Below, one piece after another: positions 12,054 to 22,725 of a DNA stretch of 64,000 bases. Source of the DNA: Channallabes apus. Its lineage: Eukaryota > Chordata > Actinopteri > Siluriformes > Clariidae. The notes beneath the pieces are model-generated. The model ran no database searches. It worked only from the letters and a program-made list of their open reading frames with translations, and was not told the origin of the DNA. Within the stretch, counting starts at the first letter, position 1, and the number at the start of each line of letters is the position of its first letter. The translations under genes were made by a program, and so were the position numbers. The stretch is taken from the NCBI GenBank assembly GCA_030522415.1, contig CM060121.1, forward strand, positions 6,352,476 through 6,416,475. Reading direction: 5' to 3'.

Positions 12054-15000
12054 CCAAAGGATTCTGGAATTTTTTCAGGAATACCTTTACAACAGCACAA
12101 TTCATAGAACATGAAAATACAGGTCAAGACCTTCATATCACAAAATATACATGTGATCTCAGTGTGTGTTTTTTTTTCTTTTTTGCCAGGTGGTCTGGTT
12201 TGAATTGTAATTAAGCATGCGTATTTCCTGAATTATGATCTGAAAAAACATGTCCAAAATTTACGTTTGTTTATTGGACAACTCTAAAGATTGCTGTGTC
12301 CGAAAACCCCAGAAGATCAGTTTTTGAAATAATTAAACTAGAACAAACTGCCATCCCACAGTCGTAAAGATCACAATTTTCCCCCACAGTCTGAATCTGT
12401 AGGTTGATTTCTATATATTAACTGAAATGCCTCTATTGTACAGTGGCTTGCAAAAGTATTCGGCCCCTTGAATTTTCCACATTTTGTCACATTACAGCTA
12501 CAAACATGAATCAATTTTATTGGAATTCCACGTGAAAGACCAATACAACGAAAATCATACATGATTCCAAACATTTTTTTACAAATAAATACCTGCAAAG
12601 TGGGGTGTGCGTAATTATTCAGCCCCCTTTGGTCTGAGTGCAGTCAGTTGCCATAGACATTGCCTGATGAGTGCTAATGACTAAATAGAGTGCACCTGTG
12701 TGTAATCTAATGTCAGTACAAATACAGCTGCTCTGTGACGGCCTCAGAGGTTGTCTAAGAGAATATTGGGAGCAACAACGCCATGAAGTCCAAAGAACAC
12801 ACCAGACAGTTCAGGGATAAAGTTATTGAGAAATTTAAAGCAGGCTTAGGCTACAAAAAGATTTCCAAAGCCTTGAACATCCCACGGAGCCACTGTTCAA
12901 GCGATCATTCAGAAATGGAAGGAGTATGGCACAACTGTAAACCTACCAAGACAAGGCCGTCCACCTAAACTCACAGGCCAAACAAGGAGAGCACTGATCA
13001 GAAATGCAGCCAAGAGGCCCATGGTGACTCTGGACGAGCTGCAGAGATCTACAGCTCAGGTGGGGGAATCTGTCCATAGGACAACTATTAGTCGTGCACT
13101 GCACAAAGTTGGCCTTTATGGAAGAGTGGCAAGAAGAAAGCCATTGTTAACAGAAAACCATAAGAAGTCCTGTTTGCACAGCAAACATGTGGAAGAAGGT
13201 GCTCTGGTCAGATGAGACCAAAATGGAACTTTTTGGCCAAAATGCAAAACGCTATGTGTGGCGGAAAACTAACACTGCACATCACTCTGAACACACCATC
13301 CCCACTGTCAAATATGGTGGTGGCAGCATCATGCTCTGGGGGTGCTTCTCTTCAGCAGGGACAGGGAAGCTGGTCAGAGTTGATGGGAAGATGGATGGAG
13401 CCAAATACAGGGCAATCTTGGGAGAAAACCTCTTGGCGTCTGCAAAAGACTTGAGACTGGGGTGGAGGTTCACCTTCCAGCAGGACAACGACCCTAAACA
13501 TAAAGCCAGGGCAACAATGGAATGGTTTAAAACAAAACAAAACATATCCATGTGTTAGAATGGCCCAGTCAAAGTTCAGATCTAAATTCAATCGAGAATC
13601 TGTGGCAAGATCTGACAACTGCTGTTCACAAACGCTGTCCATCTAATCTGACTGAGCTGGAGCTGTTTTGCAAAGAAGAATGGGCGTGGATTTCAGTCTC
13701 TAGATGTGCAAAGCTGGTAGAGACATACCCTAAAAGACTGGCAGCTGTAATTGCAGCAAAAGGTGGTTCTACAAAGTATTGACTCAGGGGGCTGAATAAT
13801 TACGCACACCCCACTTTGCAGTTATTTATTTGTAAAAAATGTTTGGAATCATATATGATTTTCGTTCCACTTCTCATGTGTACACCACTTTGTATTGGTC
13901 TTTCACGTGGAATTCCAATAAAATTGATTTTGCAAGCCACTGTATATGGATGAGACTATGTATTATTACTCTGCATCCATATGTATCACTGATTCCCCAG
14001 TCAGGGTATATTTATATCAGTAATCATCTCGCATTCTGAAAGTTAAAAAAAGATAAGTGTAACTTTCTGACCTTCTTTGTTCATTAGACCTCGTTTCTTG
14101 TTGTACATGTAGAACGCTATGACGATTAGTACGGCGAGAAGTACACAAACAAAGCCCAGAGTGTACTCTAGAGTGTGATCTAGAATAAGAATTTGAAAAA
14201 AAATTTTTTGAATCATTTAAACAAAAGTAAAGTAAGATTTAAAAGAGAAATTCAGGCTATGGGTGTTTACAACAACAATGCTATAAGTGATAATAAAAAC
14301 AAATAGAATTTTAGTTCAGATGTATACCAAACATACACATTGTTTATCTGGCATTAATGATGGGATGGTCAATCCACTTTATAAATCTTTCTCCAGCATG
14401 TCCCAAAGACTTTAAATGGGGTTTGGCTTCAAGTACAGTATAACAATTATTCCTCCTTTTCAAGTTGTGCCTGATGAATCTTTGCATTGTCATCCTGGAA
14501 TATGACTCTGCCATCAGGGAAGAATGCATGGATGGGATTCGGTAAATTCAGTACATTCAGGTCATCAGCTGACTTAATTTTCTTGCCACATAATGTTGCT
14601 GAGGCTAGAACTGACCAACTGAAGCAACTCCAGATCATAACACTGCCTCCAGAGGCTGTACAGTAGCCATTATGCACTTCCCTTCTTACACTGATGCACA
14701 CGTCGCTTTGGAATAGGGTCAGTGTGAACTTATCAAACTACATTCCTGAACTTTACTGGAAAAGCTCATGGCTTACATCATTTCTACATGGCAGAGTGCT
14801 GCTACTGTTCTCCAACCATAGGATGAATGCAGAAGGTCAGCAGAAGGAAAGGTTGTCTCCATCAGCAGAACAGAACTATACACTTTCCCAACCTTAGGAA
14901 CCAACAGCTGCCTTACATTTACACTAAGCTCACATCAACTGCACATAATAGAATGTTCAAATAACATAACTGTCATTAATGAATTCCAAACTCCTGTTTC

Positions 15001-16870
15001 CTTCTATTCGTTGCTTAACACACATAATCTTGACACTTGACACATACAGGAATTTGCCAACAACTGCTTTTTCTTTTACAGATTACTTTAAAAAAATACA
15101 TGTTGTGTTTGTTTTCTTTTTTATAGTCACATTATGAGTTGCAACATCTGCAAAACAACTTGAATATTGCTATCATTTATGTTATACGGTAGCAACTATA
15201 AACAATGGTTCCCTCACTTTTCTTTGCTGAACAAAAAAGTGCGGACACTGGAGACTCCTTCCATAAATGTTAAATAAATGTTCACCGTATGAACAATTAT
15301 ACCTTTTTGGTAACACAGTTTTCAAATAGATTTGAGAATCCTGTCAGTAAGTTGTTACTATAGAAATGCTAATGCATTAAAGCAAGTGCATTAATATAAA
15401 CCTGTGATCTGATTAATAACCGAAACCACTGTCGGAACTGCTGTTATAGAAAATAACTTTTGACCAAATTTCAAAATTCATTAAGTTGTATCACAGCTTT
15501 AGTTATAGACTACTTTCAAATATGCTAACATTAAAGTGCATCTTAAAACTATAAGAGATTTATGTGACTTATGAGAGTCCTACCTGAAATCCCAATTTCA
15601 ATGTTCAGCTGGAGAGTATAAATGCCTTTACTCGTCCCATCTGCATCACGGGTGTCTAACCTGTACGTTCCAGAGTCGCTCCTCTGTGCACTGGTTAGTA
15701 TCAGAGTGTTATTATCATTTACAAACTGCCATTCTGGGATATATGGTGTGTGTGTGTTACTTTGGGTTTTTCTATATTTTAAAATGATACGGGTGGTAGA
15801 TGTCTTGTCTGTGTGGATTAGGTCTAACCAATCCTCCAGGGGCATTTGCAGGTTCAGTTGGTGTCCCAGAGCCACAGAACACTGATTACTCTCAGTAAAT
15901 ATACAGACAACAGGATCCTGAACCAGTGAATCTGCGGAGAAAAAGATTAGCTGATTTAAATTTTTTTATATTATTAAACACTTAAACACAATTATGTCAA
16001 ATGTATTGCAATATTACACAAAATCTGTAATGTAGTGCTTTTTACAATGTCTAAATACACAAATACACAAATGAACATTGTAGTTTGTAATTTGCTTAAA
16101 TAAAAACCTAATTTGATTAAATGTTAAATAGTTTTGTTAATGACGAAAATTACACAAATTGTGAAGTTAGTCTAAAGTTATTAGCAAAAACAAAAGCAAC
16201 AAGTTTTACCAAAAAAGAAACTTGTGTAGAAGTTTCATGATATTGATCAAATTGTAAAGTGCTGTATTTTAAAGATTAGCCCTCAAAAAGACGTAACCAT
16301 ACTGTACATAACTTGACTATAATAAGATGATCTAAAGTTTAAAACTGGACATGATTCCTTAAACACACAATGGCGAAGCAAAGAATCATTCGCAATGGGC
16401 TAAACAATGCTGTCCAACCTGCCAAACAATATATTTTCTGGTGGTTAATTGTGTAATTTTATCCTTTAATTCACAGATTAAATGTCGGGCAAATATACAG
16501 TATATCTGTGTTTCTGTAATGAATGCACAGCATTGCATACAAAATTTTCTTTCCATAAACTAAAGGACGATATTCATTCTCAGGAAATGTTTTTTTTTTT
16601 TCTTTCTATATTTTTTTTTATAAAAAATTGTGTATTTCTTTAAAGGTTCATTTTATTTTATTTTTTTAATCTGAATTGTATTAGTGGCTCAATGATGAAT
16701 GGTGTTAGGATTATGGATTATGGATTATAAAACCATAAACAAATTGATTAGTCCAGCAAACCCTCATTAAAATAACTAACCATTTCATTCTAGATGAATA
16801 ACGTTTGTTCAGGAAACCTACCTGTAGCAGCTCCCATGAACATTAGCAGGATCCCAACAAAGACCTTCAT
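3382..16870 (-). CDS. Ig-superfamily transmembrane receptor with ITIM-type tail (SLAM/CD2-like), 250 aa
   Basis: Five minus-strand exons give one open frame with all introns in phase 1: 16822-16870, 15584-15931, 14072-14179, 11889-11966, 3382-3551. Exon 1 encodes a signal peptide (residues 1-16), with a good start context. Exon 2 is one Ig V-like domain (17-132) ending in the diagnostic DSGTY; the usual cysteine after that tyrosine is absent, as in CD2/SLAM-type first domains. Exon 3 is a transmembrane helix (about 138-158) followed by YNKKR. Exons 4-5 form the tail, with tyrosines at 179 (IAYGQV), 202 (AEYATV), 222 (VQYGEL) and 243 (CLYSEV). Y179 and Y222 fit the ITIM consensus exactly. Inference: an inhibitory leukocyte receptor. 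Each splice uses GT/AG. I do not recognise a named orthologue. A symmetrical exon could be missing from the 8.3-kb last intron, which is filled by mobile elements. Confidence 0.75.
3951..4937 (-). mobile_element. Solo LTR of a retrotransposon
   Basis: A 987-bp unit with TG...CA ends on the minus strand is flanked by a perfect 5-bp duplication AGGAG (3946-3950, 4938-4942). Minus-strand promoter architecture is visible: a shared U3 segment near the start, a TATAAATA box near 4800, and an AATAAA-type signal near the far end. The U3 start and the TCAGGTGACGT motif also occur in the LTR at 8017-8377, so the two are related. No internal region is present, consistent with LTR-LTR recombination. It lies in the receptor gene's last intron. 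Confidence 0.8.
6026..6616 (-). mobile_element. LTR retroelement fragment
   Basis: It begins TGTCATGAATGGG and shares the 'aggcataaacgcagaaggg' layout with the end of the solo LTR at 3951, so it looks like a related LTR in the same orientation. It breaks off where the Tc1 element at 6617 begins. Low-complexity 'gagacgggactag' repeats fill about 6440-6540. Confidence 0.55.
6702..7892. mobile_element. Non-autonomous hAT-like element inside the Tc1 copy
   Basis: Inverted termini CAGAGGTGGAAAG...CTTTCCACCTCTG bound 1191 bp and are flanked by a perfect 8-bp duplication CATATATT (6694-6701, 7893-7900), the hAT signature. Subterminal 'aagtaaaagta' motifs repeat at both ends. No transposase is seen. 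An AC microsatellite (about 7172-7215), an A-run and a GC-richer block (about 7490-7650) that resembles LTR sequence fill the interior. Confidence 0.85.
8017..9337 (+). mobile_element. LTR retrotransposon, internally deleted, inside the Tc1 copy
   Basis: The 5' LTR is 8017-8377 (361 bp, TG...CA), with TATAAATAG near 8188 and AATAAAAG near 8287. A 51-bp remnant of the 3' LTR is 9287-9337, identical to 8327-8377. The whole is flanked by a perfect 5-bp duplication CATAT (8012-8016, 9338-9342). The internal part is coding-like but frameshifted (frames starting near 8380 and 8694). The second frame has a basic segment, a coiled-coil-like stretch with [13 protein letters not shown], then five to six tandem units of about 25 residues with core [20 protein letters not shown]. 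No reverse transcriptase, protease or integrase remains, so it is a gag-like or unknown product of a non-autonomous or deleted element. Confidence 0.85.
9472..10373 (+). pseudogene. Tc1-like transposase relic
   Basis: Starting MGKTAD at 9472, the frame is broken by about 120 bp of foreign sequence (9488-9613). It then runs through the helix-turn-helix region ([20 protein letters not shown], near 9665-9725) and the catalytic part, with the second aspartate region ([14 protein letters not shown]) and [11 protein letters not shown]. Deletions remove the segment before the first catalytic aspartate and the C-terminus. It cannot encode an active enzyme. Confidence 0.8.
10518..10737 (+). mobile_element. 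LTR-type 3' end fragment
   Basis: Non-Tc1 sequence begins abruptly at 10518, carries an AATAAA at about 10652 followed by a GC-richer segment, and ends near 'ttgaacccattaca'. That is the layout of an LTR R/U5 end. No partner LTR or target duplication was found. Confidence 0.4.
10755..10872. repeat. Dispersed 'TATCGG' repeat
   Basis: Repeated GGTATCGG/CCGATACC motifs, partly palindromic, resemble a fish DNA-element terminus. Class uncertain. Confidence 0.45.
11992..12051. repeat. (AT)n microsatellite
   Basis: About 58 bp of TA dinucleotides, located just 25 bp beyond exon 4 of the receptor gene, on its upstream (acceptor) side. Confidence 0.9.
12441..13942 (+). mobile_element. Tc1-like transposon, complete ends
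   Basis: Termini CAGTGGCTTGCAAAA and TTTTGCAAGCCACTG are perfect inverted repeats flanked by TA on both sides (12439-12440, 13943-13944). Longer subterminal inverted homology includes 'ttggaattccacgtgaaagacc'-type sequence at both ends. The element sits in intron 3 of the minus-strand receptor gene. Its transposase is frameshifted (separate entry). Confidence 0.93.
12783..13782 (+). pseudogene. Tc1-like transposase, frameshifted
   Basis: Start [10 protein letters not shown] at 12783. The reading passes through at least three frames: 12783-12890, 12890-13160 with [20 protein letters not shown], 13187-13545, and 13552-13782. The catalytic region is recognisable: [11 protein letters not shown] (first Asp), [11 protein letters not shown] (second Asp), and a shifted [11 protein letters not shown] (Glu), where the usual PDLNP has become SDLNS. 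The HTH and DDE parts are both present, so this was a full-length copy that decayed by small indels. Confidence 0.88.
14344..14760 (-). pseudogene. Tc1/mariner transposase relic
   Basis: Minus-strand frames read [12 protein letters not shown] and [13 protein letters not shown], the 'GGGSVMVWG' and second-Asp blocks of Tc1-type DDE transposases, with substitutions and frameshifts. Lies in intron 2 of the receptor gene. No termini seen. Confidence 0.65.
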
Positions 16871-17842
16871 TGTTTTTCTCCTCGCTAGATCTGATGTAGA
16901 AAGATTAAAAACATCCAGAAACACGCAAACCCACTCCGAATGCATGAGACGTCTCTCACACACTCACACCATTAGTTCTGGGAAGCACCACAGAGTGAAG
17001 CAATGAAAATATTTTACATGACAAAAAGGAGGAAAGGGGGAAGTGACACGCTTATTGAGTAATAGCTCACTTCCTGTTTTCATACCTAATGAAATGGACA
17101 GAATGTTACAGTTGGTTTCAGTACTTTCAAAAGAATTTTAGTTTCATGTTTAATTTATTTCTAAAAATTCACTTCCCTGCCTTAAGCTACTGTAAATTGA
17201 AGGTTTAGAACAGTACATTGCCATGAAGTAGATATTGTTTATTGAATAAAAAATAAAACATTGTTAAAATAAATTAACCAATGACCTCATTTACCACTGT
17301 ATTTCAGCATGTTCTATTTTTATTGCTCTAACCACATACACAAACTCTGTAAGCTGCTTAGCTTTCACATCTCTCATCTTCAATCACCAGAACAAGCATT
17401 AGATAGATTTCCGACAGGTTCGGCTATTTTACCACCAGGGATGTAATGGTTAAAAAAAAAAAAAAAAAAAGGTGGGAAAGATACAAATTACGTGATCGAT
17501 TATATCCAACCAATTATTTGACAAATTATATGCAAAAGTGAATAATATATACACATTATTAGTAACTTTCCTCTCTTAGCAGATCAGACAACAATGTGGT
17601 GCAGTATTTCTTTCCCCCACCTACTGTACATACTCATCATTCAGCAGCAGCCTGTTACTACAACAAACGTACAAACGTGGACACAGAAAGCTAACATAAC
17701 TGCTTTGAAGAAACAGACTGGAACGCTCTTAGTGAGCCCCATGGAGATATGATGTATATCAATAGACTTCATAACAGAGGATATTAACATCTGTGTAGAC
17801 AACACCATCCATGCCAGGACAATAAGGTGTTTCCTTAATAAC

Positions 17843-18215
17843 TCGCTCACTCATCTTCTATACCGCTTTATCCTGTATTCAGGGTCACGGGGGCCTGGAG
17901 TCTATCCTAGGAGACTTAGGGCACGAGGCAGGGTACACCCTGGACAGGGTGCCAATCCATTGCAGGGCACACACACATGCACACAGTCACACACTCATTC
18001 ACACACTACAGGCAATTTGGGAACGGCAATCAACCTAACCAACATGTCTTTGAACTGTGGGAGGAAACCGGAGTACCCGGAGGAAACCCACCAAGCACGG
18101 GGAGAACATGCAAACTCCATGCACACAGAGCCGGGAATCGTGTCTGGCTGGGAATCGAACCCGGACCCTGGAGGTGCAAGGCGACAGTGCTAACCACTAC
18201 ACCATCGTGCCACCC
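17843..18215 (-). repeat. SINE-A, full-length, with 13-bp target duplication
   Basis: Complete reverse-oriented copy: tRNA-like head (A box TAGTGGTTAGCACTGTCGCC, B box GGTTCGATTCCC on the minus strand), conserved body, and a 3' end at 'gcggtatagaagatgag'. Flanking TTTCCTTAATAAC at 17830-17842 and 18216-18228 is a perfect 13-bp target-site duplication, showing LINE-type retroposition. Confidence 0.9.
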
Positions 18216-18814
18216 TTTCCTTAATAACAACCAATGGATTATCTATCTGAAGGAGCAGCTGAACAGGAAGAAGAAAGCCTTCAGAGATGGGCATAAGGAC
18301 ATGTTGAAGAGGGTACAGAAGCAAAGGTAAATGAGAACAATAGCAGATCACACTCTTTATATCTCCATACAAAAAAAAATTCAAGCCAACTAGTCAATTA
18401 GGCTTTTTATTGTCATTTCAACCATATACTGTACAGTACACAGTGAAAAGAAACAACGTTCCTCCAGGACCAAGGTGCTACATACAACATAAATGAACAA
18501 AACTGACTGACTAACTAACTAAGACACCTAATTAGCTGACTAGCTAAGATCAAAGTAACACCATAAATTAACAAAACTATCTAAGACCTATACAAAAGAC
18601 AATGCAACAAAACACAATGCAATACTCTATGACAATGAGTTGAGGTAGTGCAAGTAAATTGTCCATGAGATGATGCAATGAAAGACAGTAAACATTTCTT
18701 GTTGAAGTAGCATCAAAGATAAAAAAAAATGTTCTTGTGCAAATAATAGTTAATAAATATTGTGCAAAAAGCATTTGCAGGTTGGTGTGTGAAATTGCTA
18801 GATGGTGTTCTCCT

Positions 18815-18815
<1 letters not shown>

Positions 18816-18892
<77 letters not shown>
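18816..18892. repeat. (GT)n microsatellite
   Basis: About 75 bp of uninterrupted GT. Confidence 0.95.
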
Positions 18893-18904
18893 CTGAGTCG
18901 AGTC

Positions 18905-19155
18905 CCACTGTACTGAGGTTGTTGTTGGGCTTTCGGCTGCTCCTGGCAAGGGGTCACTATAGCGGACCATTCAATCCGCGCACAAGCTTGGCACAGGTTT
19001 TATGCCAGTTTCCCTTCCTGATGCAACCCTCCCATTTTTATCTAGGCATGGGACCAGCACTGCATCCAGTGGCTGGGGTTTGGACATTGGCTGGGACTCG
19101 AACTCAGGCCCTCCGCATGGCAGGCGAGAAACCTACCACTGTTGAAGTGGAATGT
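18905..19155 (+). repeat. Retroposon family B ('ctttcggctgctc')
   Basis: Shares its whole length with 40697-40922: the 'ctttcggctgctc' start, 'ttggcacaggttttatg', 'gcactgcatccagtggctggg' and 'gaaacctaccact'. A short non-autonomous repeat; I cannot name its partner. Confidence 0.7.
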
Positions 19156-19298
19156 AGAATCATGTCCAGTTATGGGCAATACAATGTGCAGAATAATGTG
19201 TGAAGGCCGCAGTTCACAGTTATATGGTGTGCAAAATGTGTAAGTGTGCCATGTGTCGTGTGTGATTGTTTGTGAGAAATCAGATCACAGTGTTAACC

Positions 19299-19681
19299 CT
19301 ATGTGGTGTTCTGGCCGTATAGCCTGCGGAAAGATGCAAAGATCCTCCTCAGTCTCTCTGTTTTGGCCTTCAGGGAGCGGAAGCTCTTTTCTGACCACAA
19401 CCATGAGAACGGTTCATTGTTGGGGTGACTGAGGTCCTTCACGATCTTCCTGGCCTTGGTCCAGCACCGCTTGTTGTAGATGGAGTGCAGTTCAGGGAGC
19501 TTGGTGCAGATGATGCGCTCAGCTGATCGCACCACCCTCTGCTCTTCTGTCCTGCATGGTGTAATTCCATCAGGATGCTCTTTATGGTGCAGGAGTAGAA
19601 GTTCCTAAGCACTATAGATGGCAGTATAAAGTTTCTCAAACGTCTGAGGTGGTAGAGACGCTGCCGGGCATTTTTCACCAC
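19299..19681 (-). pseudogene. LINE reverse-transcriptase C-terminal relic
   Basis: Minus-strand frames read ARQRLYHLRRLRNFILPSIV then, after a frameshift, VRSAERIICTKLPELHSIY. This is the end of the reverse-transcriptase/ORF2 product of L2-like fish LINEs (pattern RLYFLRRLR ... TAERIIG). Disabled by frameshift and truncation. Confidence 0.75.
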
Positions 19682-19699
19682 GGCGTAGATGTGACAGTA

Positions 19700-20165
19700 A
19701 CATGACTAATAGTTGTTGTGCACTCCGCAAATCCGGCCTTTATGAAAGAGTAGCAAGAAGAAAGAAAGCCATGAGTCCCATTTGCAGTTTGCAACAAGCC
19801 ATGTGGTGGATACCACAAACATGTGAAAGAAGCTGCTCTGGTCAGACAAAACCAGAATTTAACTTTTTGACCTACATGCAATTAACACGCATCACTACAT
19901 CACCCTGAATCCACTGTGAAACATGGGTCCAGCATCATTTTGTGGGGATACTTTTCTGAAGCAGGGATAGGGAATGTGGTCAGAGTTTATGGGAAGGTAG
20001 ATAAAGCCAAATACAGGCTTAGAAAAAAACGTGTCGGAGACTGCAAAATGCATGAAACTGGGTCACAGGTTCCTATGTGGTGGCCTCAGCCACCTTCTAT
20101 GGAATGGTTTGCTGGTGCAGCAGCATCTGTACTGCAGACAGGAAAAGACAGGACAAGCTCATAAA
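19700..20165 (+). pseudogene. Tc1-like transposase relic
   Basis: Recognisable blocks are KSGLYERVARRK (19738-19775) and KHGSSIILWGYFSEAGIGNVVRV (19918-19990), then YRL and a rearranged tail. Frames are broken several times and no termini are clear. Confidence 0.7.
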
Positions 20166-20534
20166 GAAAGCCAGAATTCTGAATTCTGGGGATTCCCCTG
20201 GACACTGTACAGGATGTGGGAGAAAGGAGGAGGGTAGCTATGCTATAATCATTGCTGGAGAATGACTCTCACAGTTTCATCACTGAGCAGCTCAGCTAAA
20301 GCCTAACTGTACAGTCAGAGCTGACTGTATGTCATTACTGTGATATACTGTTGTTACAATACAATTTAATTTTTCAAAAAATACTTTCTGTACATTTCCA
20401 TTTATTTCCATTTTTATTTCCATTTGAAATTACTATTTTGTCTTTTGTACAGATAGATTTTATATTTCTTATTTATTATATATTTATATATATATATATA
20501 TTGTTCTACTTTCTTATAGTTTCAGCTATTCATT

Positions 20535-20640
20535 TCTCTTTTACATTTTTTAAGGTTACAGGTGGTCGTATAAGTATTTCACTGCATATCGTACTGTGTA
20601 TGACTGTGTACATGACAAATAAAATTTGAATTTGAGTTTA
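20535..20640 (+). repeat. LINE/SINE 3' tail
   Basis: The segment 'gtatttcactgcata...gacaaataaaatttgaatttgag' is the recurrent 3' end of fish non-LTR elements, with an AATAAA and a short TTGAA-type tail. The upstream body is not recognisable. Confidence 0.5.
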
Positions 20641-22555
20641 AATAAAGGTACCAGGCTTATATTATTTTATATTATTGCCGACACTGCCACCAGGAGATTG
20701 AACCCACAAAAAGTTTTAAGAGGAAGCAGTCTGCTATGTTTTTGATCCATTTGGTTATTTAAAAGGAAATTAGCACATTCAAACACTTAGAACAATAGAG
20801 AAACTGAGAGACATACAGTACCATTATCACAGGCATCAAATTACTCCCTGGTTCTCAAAAACTTTATTCTTGTGAAGAATAAAATAAAAATTTTAATTAG
20901 ATGCTTTTGTCAGACCTAGAGTAATACCATGTTATATAGTTATATAAATATTTAATAAGAAGGTTTGTCTTCGGTTTTGATGTGTGCTTTATGCAGTGTG
21001 TGCAGTGTTTTACGATTGATTGCAAAAATCTTCTTACCATCATGAATCTCAGCATCTTACATCCAAAAATTAAGTAGGAATCCATGCACCTTAAAATCAA
21101 CTTATACTAAGGAAGAACCTTTCTTAGCAACAGCACTTTTCATTCATAACTTTCAGTAAGTTTAGATGCAAAAGGATCCTGAAACAGGGAATAAATAAAA
21201 AAATCAATGGCAAAAAAAAAAGTGTTTTCTTGATTTACTGAGAAGTAAAAGCCATCAAATTCCATCAAATCAGTTTACAATTTGTTTATACAATATTATG
21301 TTTATTTAATTCTATTTAAAAGACTAGATTATTGGTTTTATAATATATGTTACACATAAAAATATATTTGCATGAAAATGCACAATATTTGGAAAAAAAA
21401 AGGAATACAAAAAAATACTTGTACAATAATCAGAATACAAATTCACAAAAATTTATATATTTTTTTTATTGTGTCATTTTCAACTATAATAATTTGTCAT
21501 TAAACTCTTAAGGACAGTCAATCTACTGATGTAAGAGATTACTTGGTGAAAGTACATTTTCTTGTAAAATGTTGGCTGTACTTGACATGTAGTAATCTAC
21601 TGTATCAACCTAGGCATTTTTACAAACAGAAACCAGCTTCTGTTGAAATCAAGAGAATCCCAAAGATGACCTGTATTCGCATTTCATTTGGAAAACTGTC
21701 TCTGTGTCTGTTAGATAAATATCTTGGTCATGAGTGATGAGCAACCACAATCGTAAGATGAAAGTGAGAGGAATTACCGTAGTTATTGTGATAACCATTT
21801 AACTCCTGTATTCTAAGAGATAGAGATTGTTGCTGTTGTTGTTTTAACCGGTCAGTCGAAACCGGCTATCAGCCACTTTATGGAGCATTGTCCTCTGCAC
21901 TCTCCTGTTTGACCACTTCTTTCAATTCCTCCGTGGGTTTGTTTGTATAGGCCTTGATTATGTCCATCCATCTTTTTTTTTGATGTCCTCTTCTTCTTGT
22001 CCCAAACACTATGCAAATGCATTAACGTTGCTTCCAGGGAATTAGTTCACATGATAGCAGTGGATACAAATTGGAACTTGTCTGTCTTCTGGATGTCACA
22101 TGATAGTGTCAACGATGGTGTGACTACTGACACCTTTAAAGGAAACATAATACTGCACATTGAGTAATTGTAACTCAATTACAGTTTTAAAGAAAGCGCA
22201 TAAAAGGGCCTAACCCTAGAAAACAACTGTTGAAGTGTGTATACATTTTTGGGCCACTTTGTATGTGTGTGGGGGTGCTATTACTTCTAACACCAGCATT
22301 TTACAGATCTTATTTATCATGTTATATATATTTTTTTACATTTTTAAATATTACCATGTGTATGAGCCCTAAGCTATTGCAATCTCAGAGTGCATGTATT
22401 ATAAATGTTTGCTCCTTTTCACACATTTTCGCAAAGTGTGCCAATAATTATGTTTTTGCGCATACTGATCACTCCAAAGCGCGTCACTTTTATCATAGAA
22501 ATTATGTCATTTCCTGCGCGTCGCTCGTTTAATTCATACAATATTTCAACAAATC
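20641..22555. other. Intergenic spacer, no gene seen
   Basis: AT-rich spacer between the repeat cluster and SRP72. Frames are short and without recognisable domains. About 21845-22000 looks like a decayed retroelement (short TTTTTTTTTG run and coding-like text), but I cannot classify it. Confidence 0.5.
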
Positions 22556-22564
22556 CCGCCTCCT

Positions 22565-22725
22565 TTGTTCGGATTGGCCAGAACCGATTCTCAGCCAATC
22601 ACAGCACAGGAAACGCAACCAGTAGCTCAAAGTAGTGTGGTGTACGCTAAAACGGGTAGGGGGGGTGTTAGAGAGAAAGAGAAAACCCACAGGAGTTGGT
22701 TGGTTCGAGTTGGTGAAGATGGCGA
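22565..22725 (+). promoter_or_regulatory. SRP72 proximal promoter
   Basis: An inverted CCAAT box (ATTGG, 22573-22577) and a direct one (CCAAT, 22595-22599) lie about 120-145 bp upstream of the start codon, a typical NF-Y pair of TATA-less housekeeping promoters. AAGATGGCG at 22717-22725 overlaps the start codon and fits a YY1 site. Assignments are by motif only. Confidence 0.5.

Larger units (their letters stand above)
18390..19690 (-). mobile_element. LINE (L2-like), 5'-truncated 3' portion
   Basis: On the minus strand, a reverse-transcriptase C-terminal relic (19681 to 19299) is followed by a 3' region ending near 18390 with 'ttgaaatgacaataaaaagcc', the typical tail of fish L2-type LINEs. 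A TG microsatellite and a retroposon (18900-19150) interrupt the 3' region. Confidence 0.65.

Noticed and set aside
18577..18970. Frames rich in THTHTH or VCVCVC
   Set aside because: Translation of a GT/AC microsatellite.
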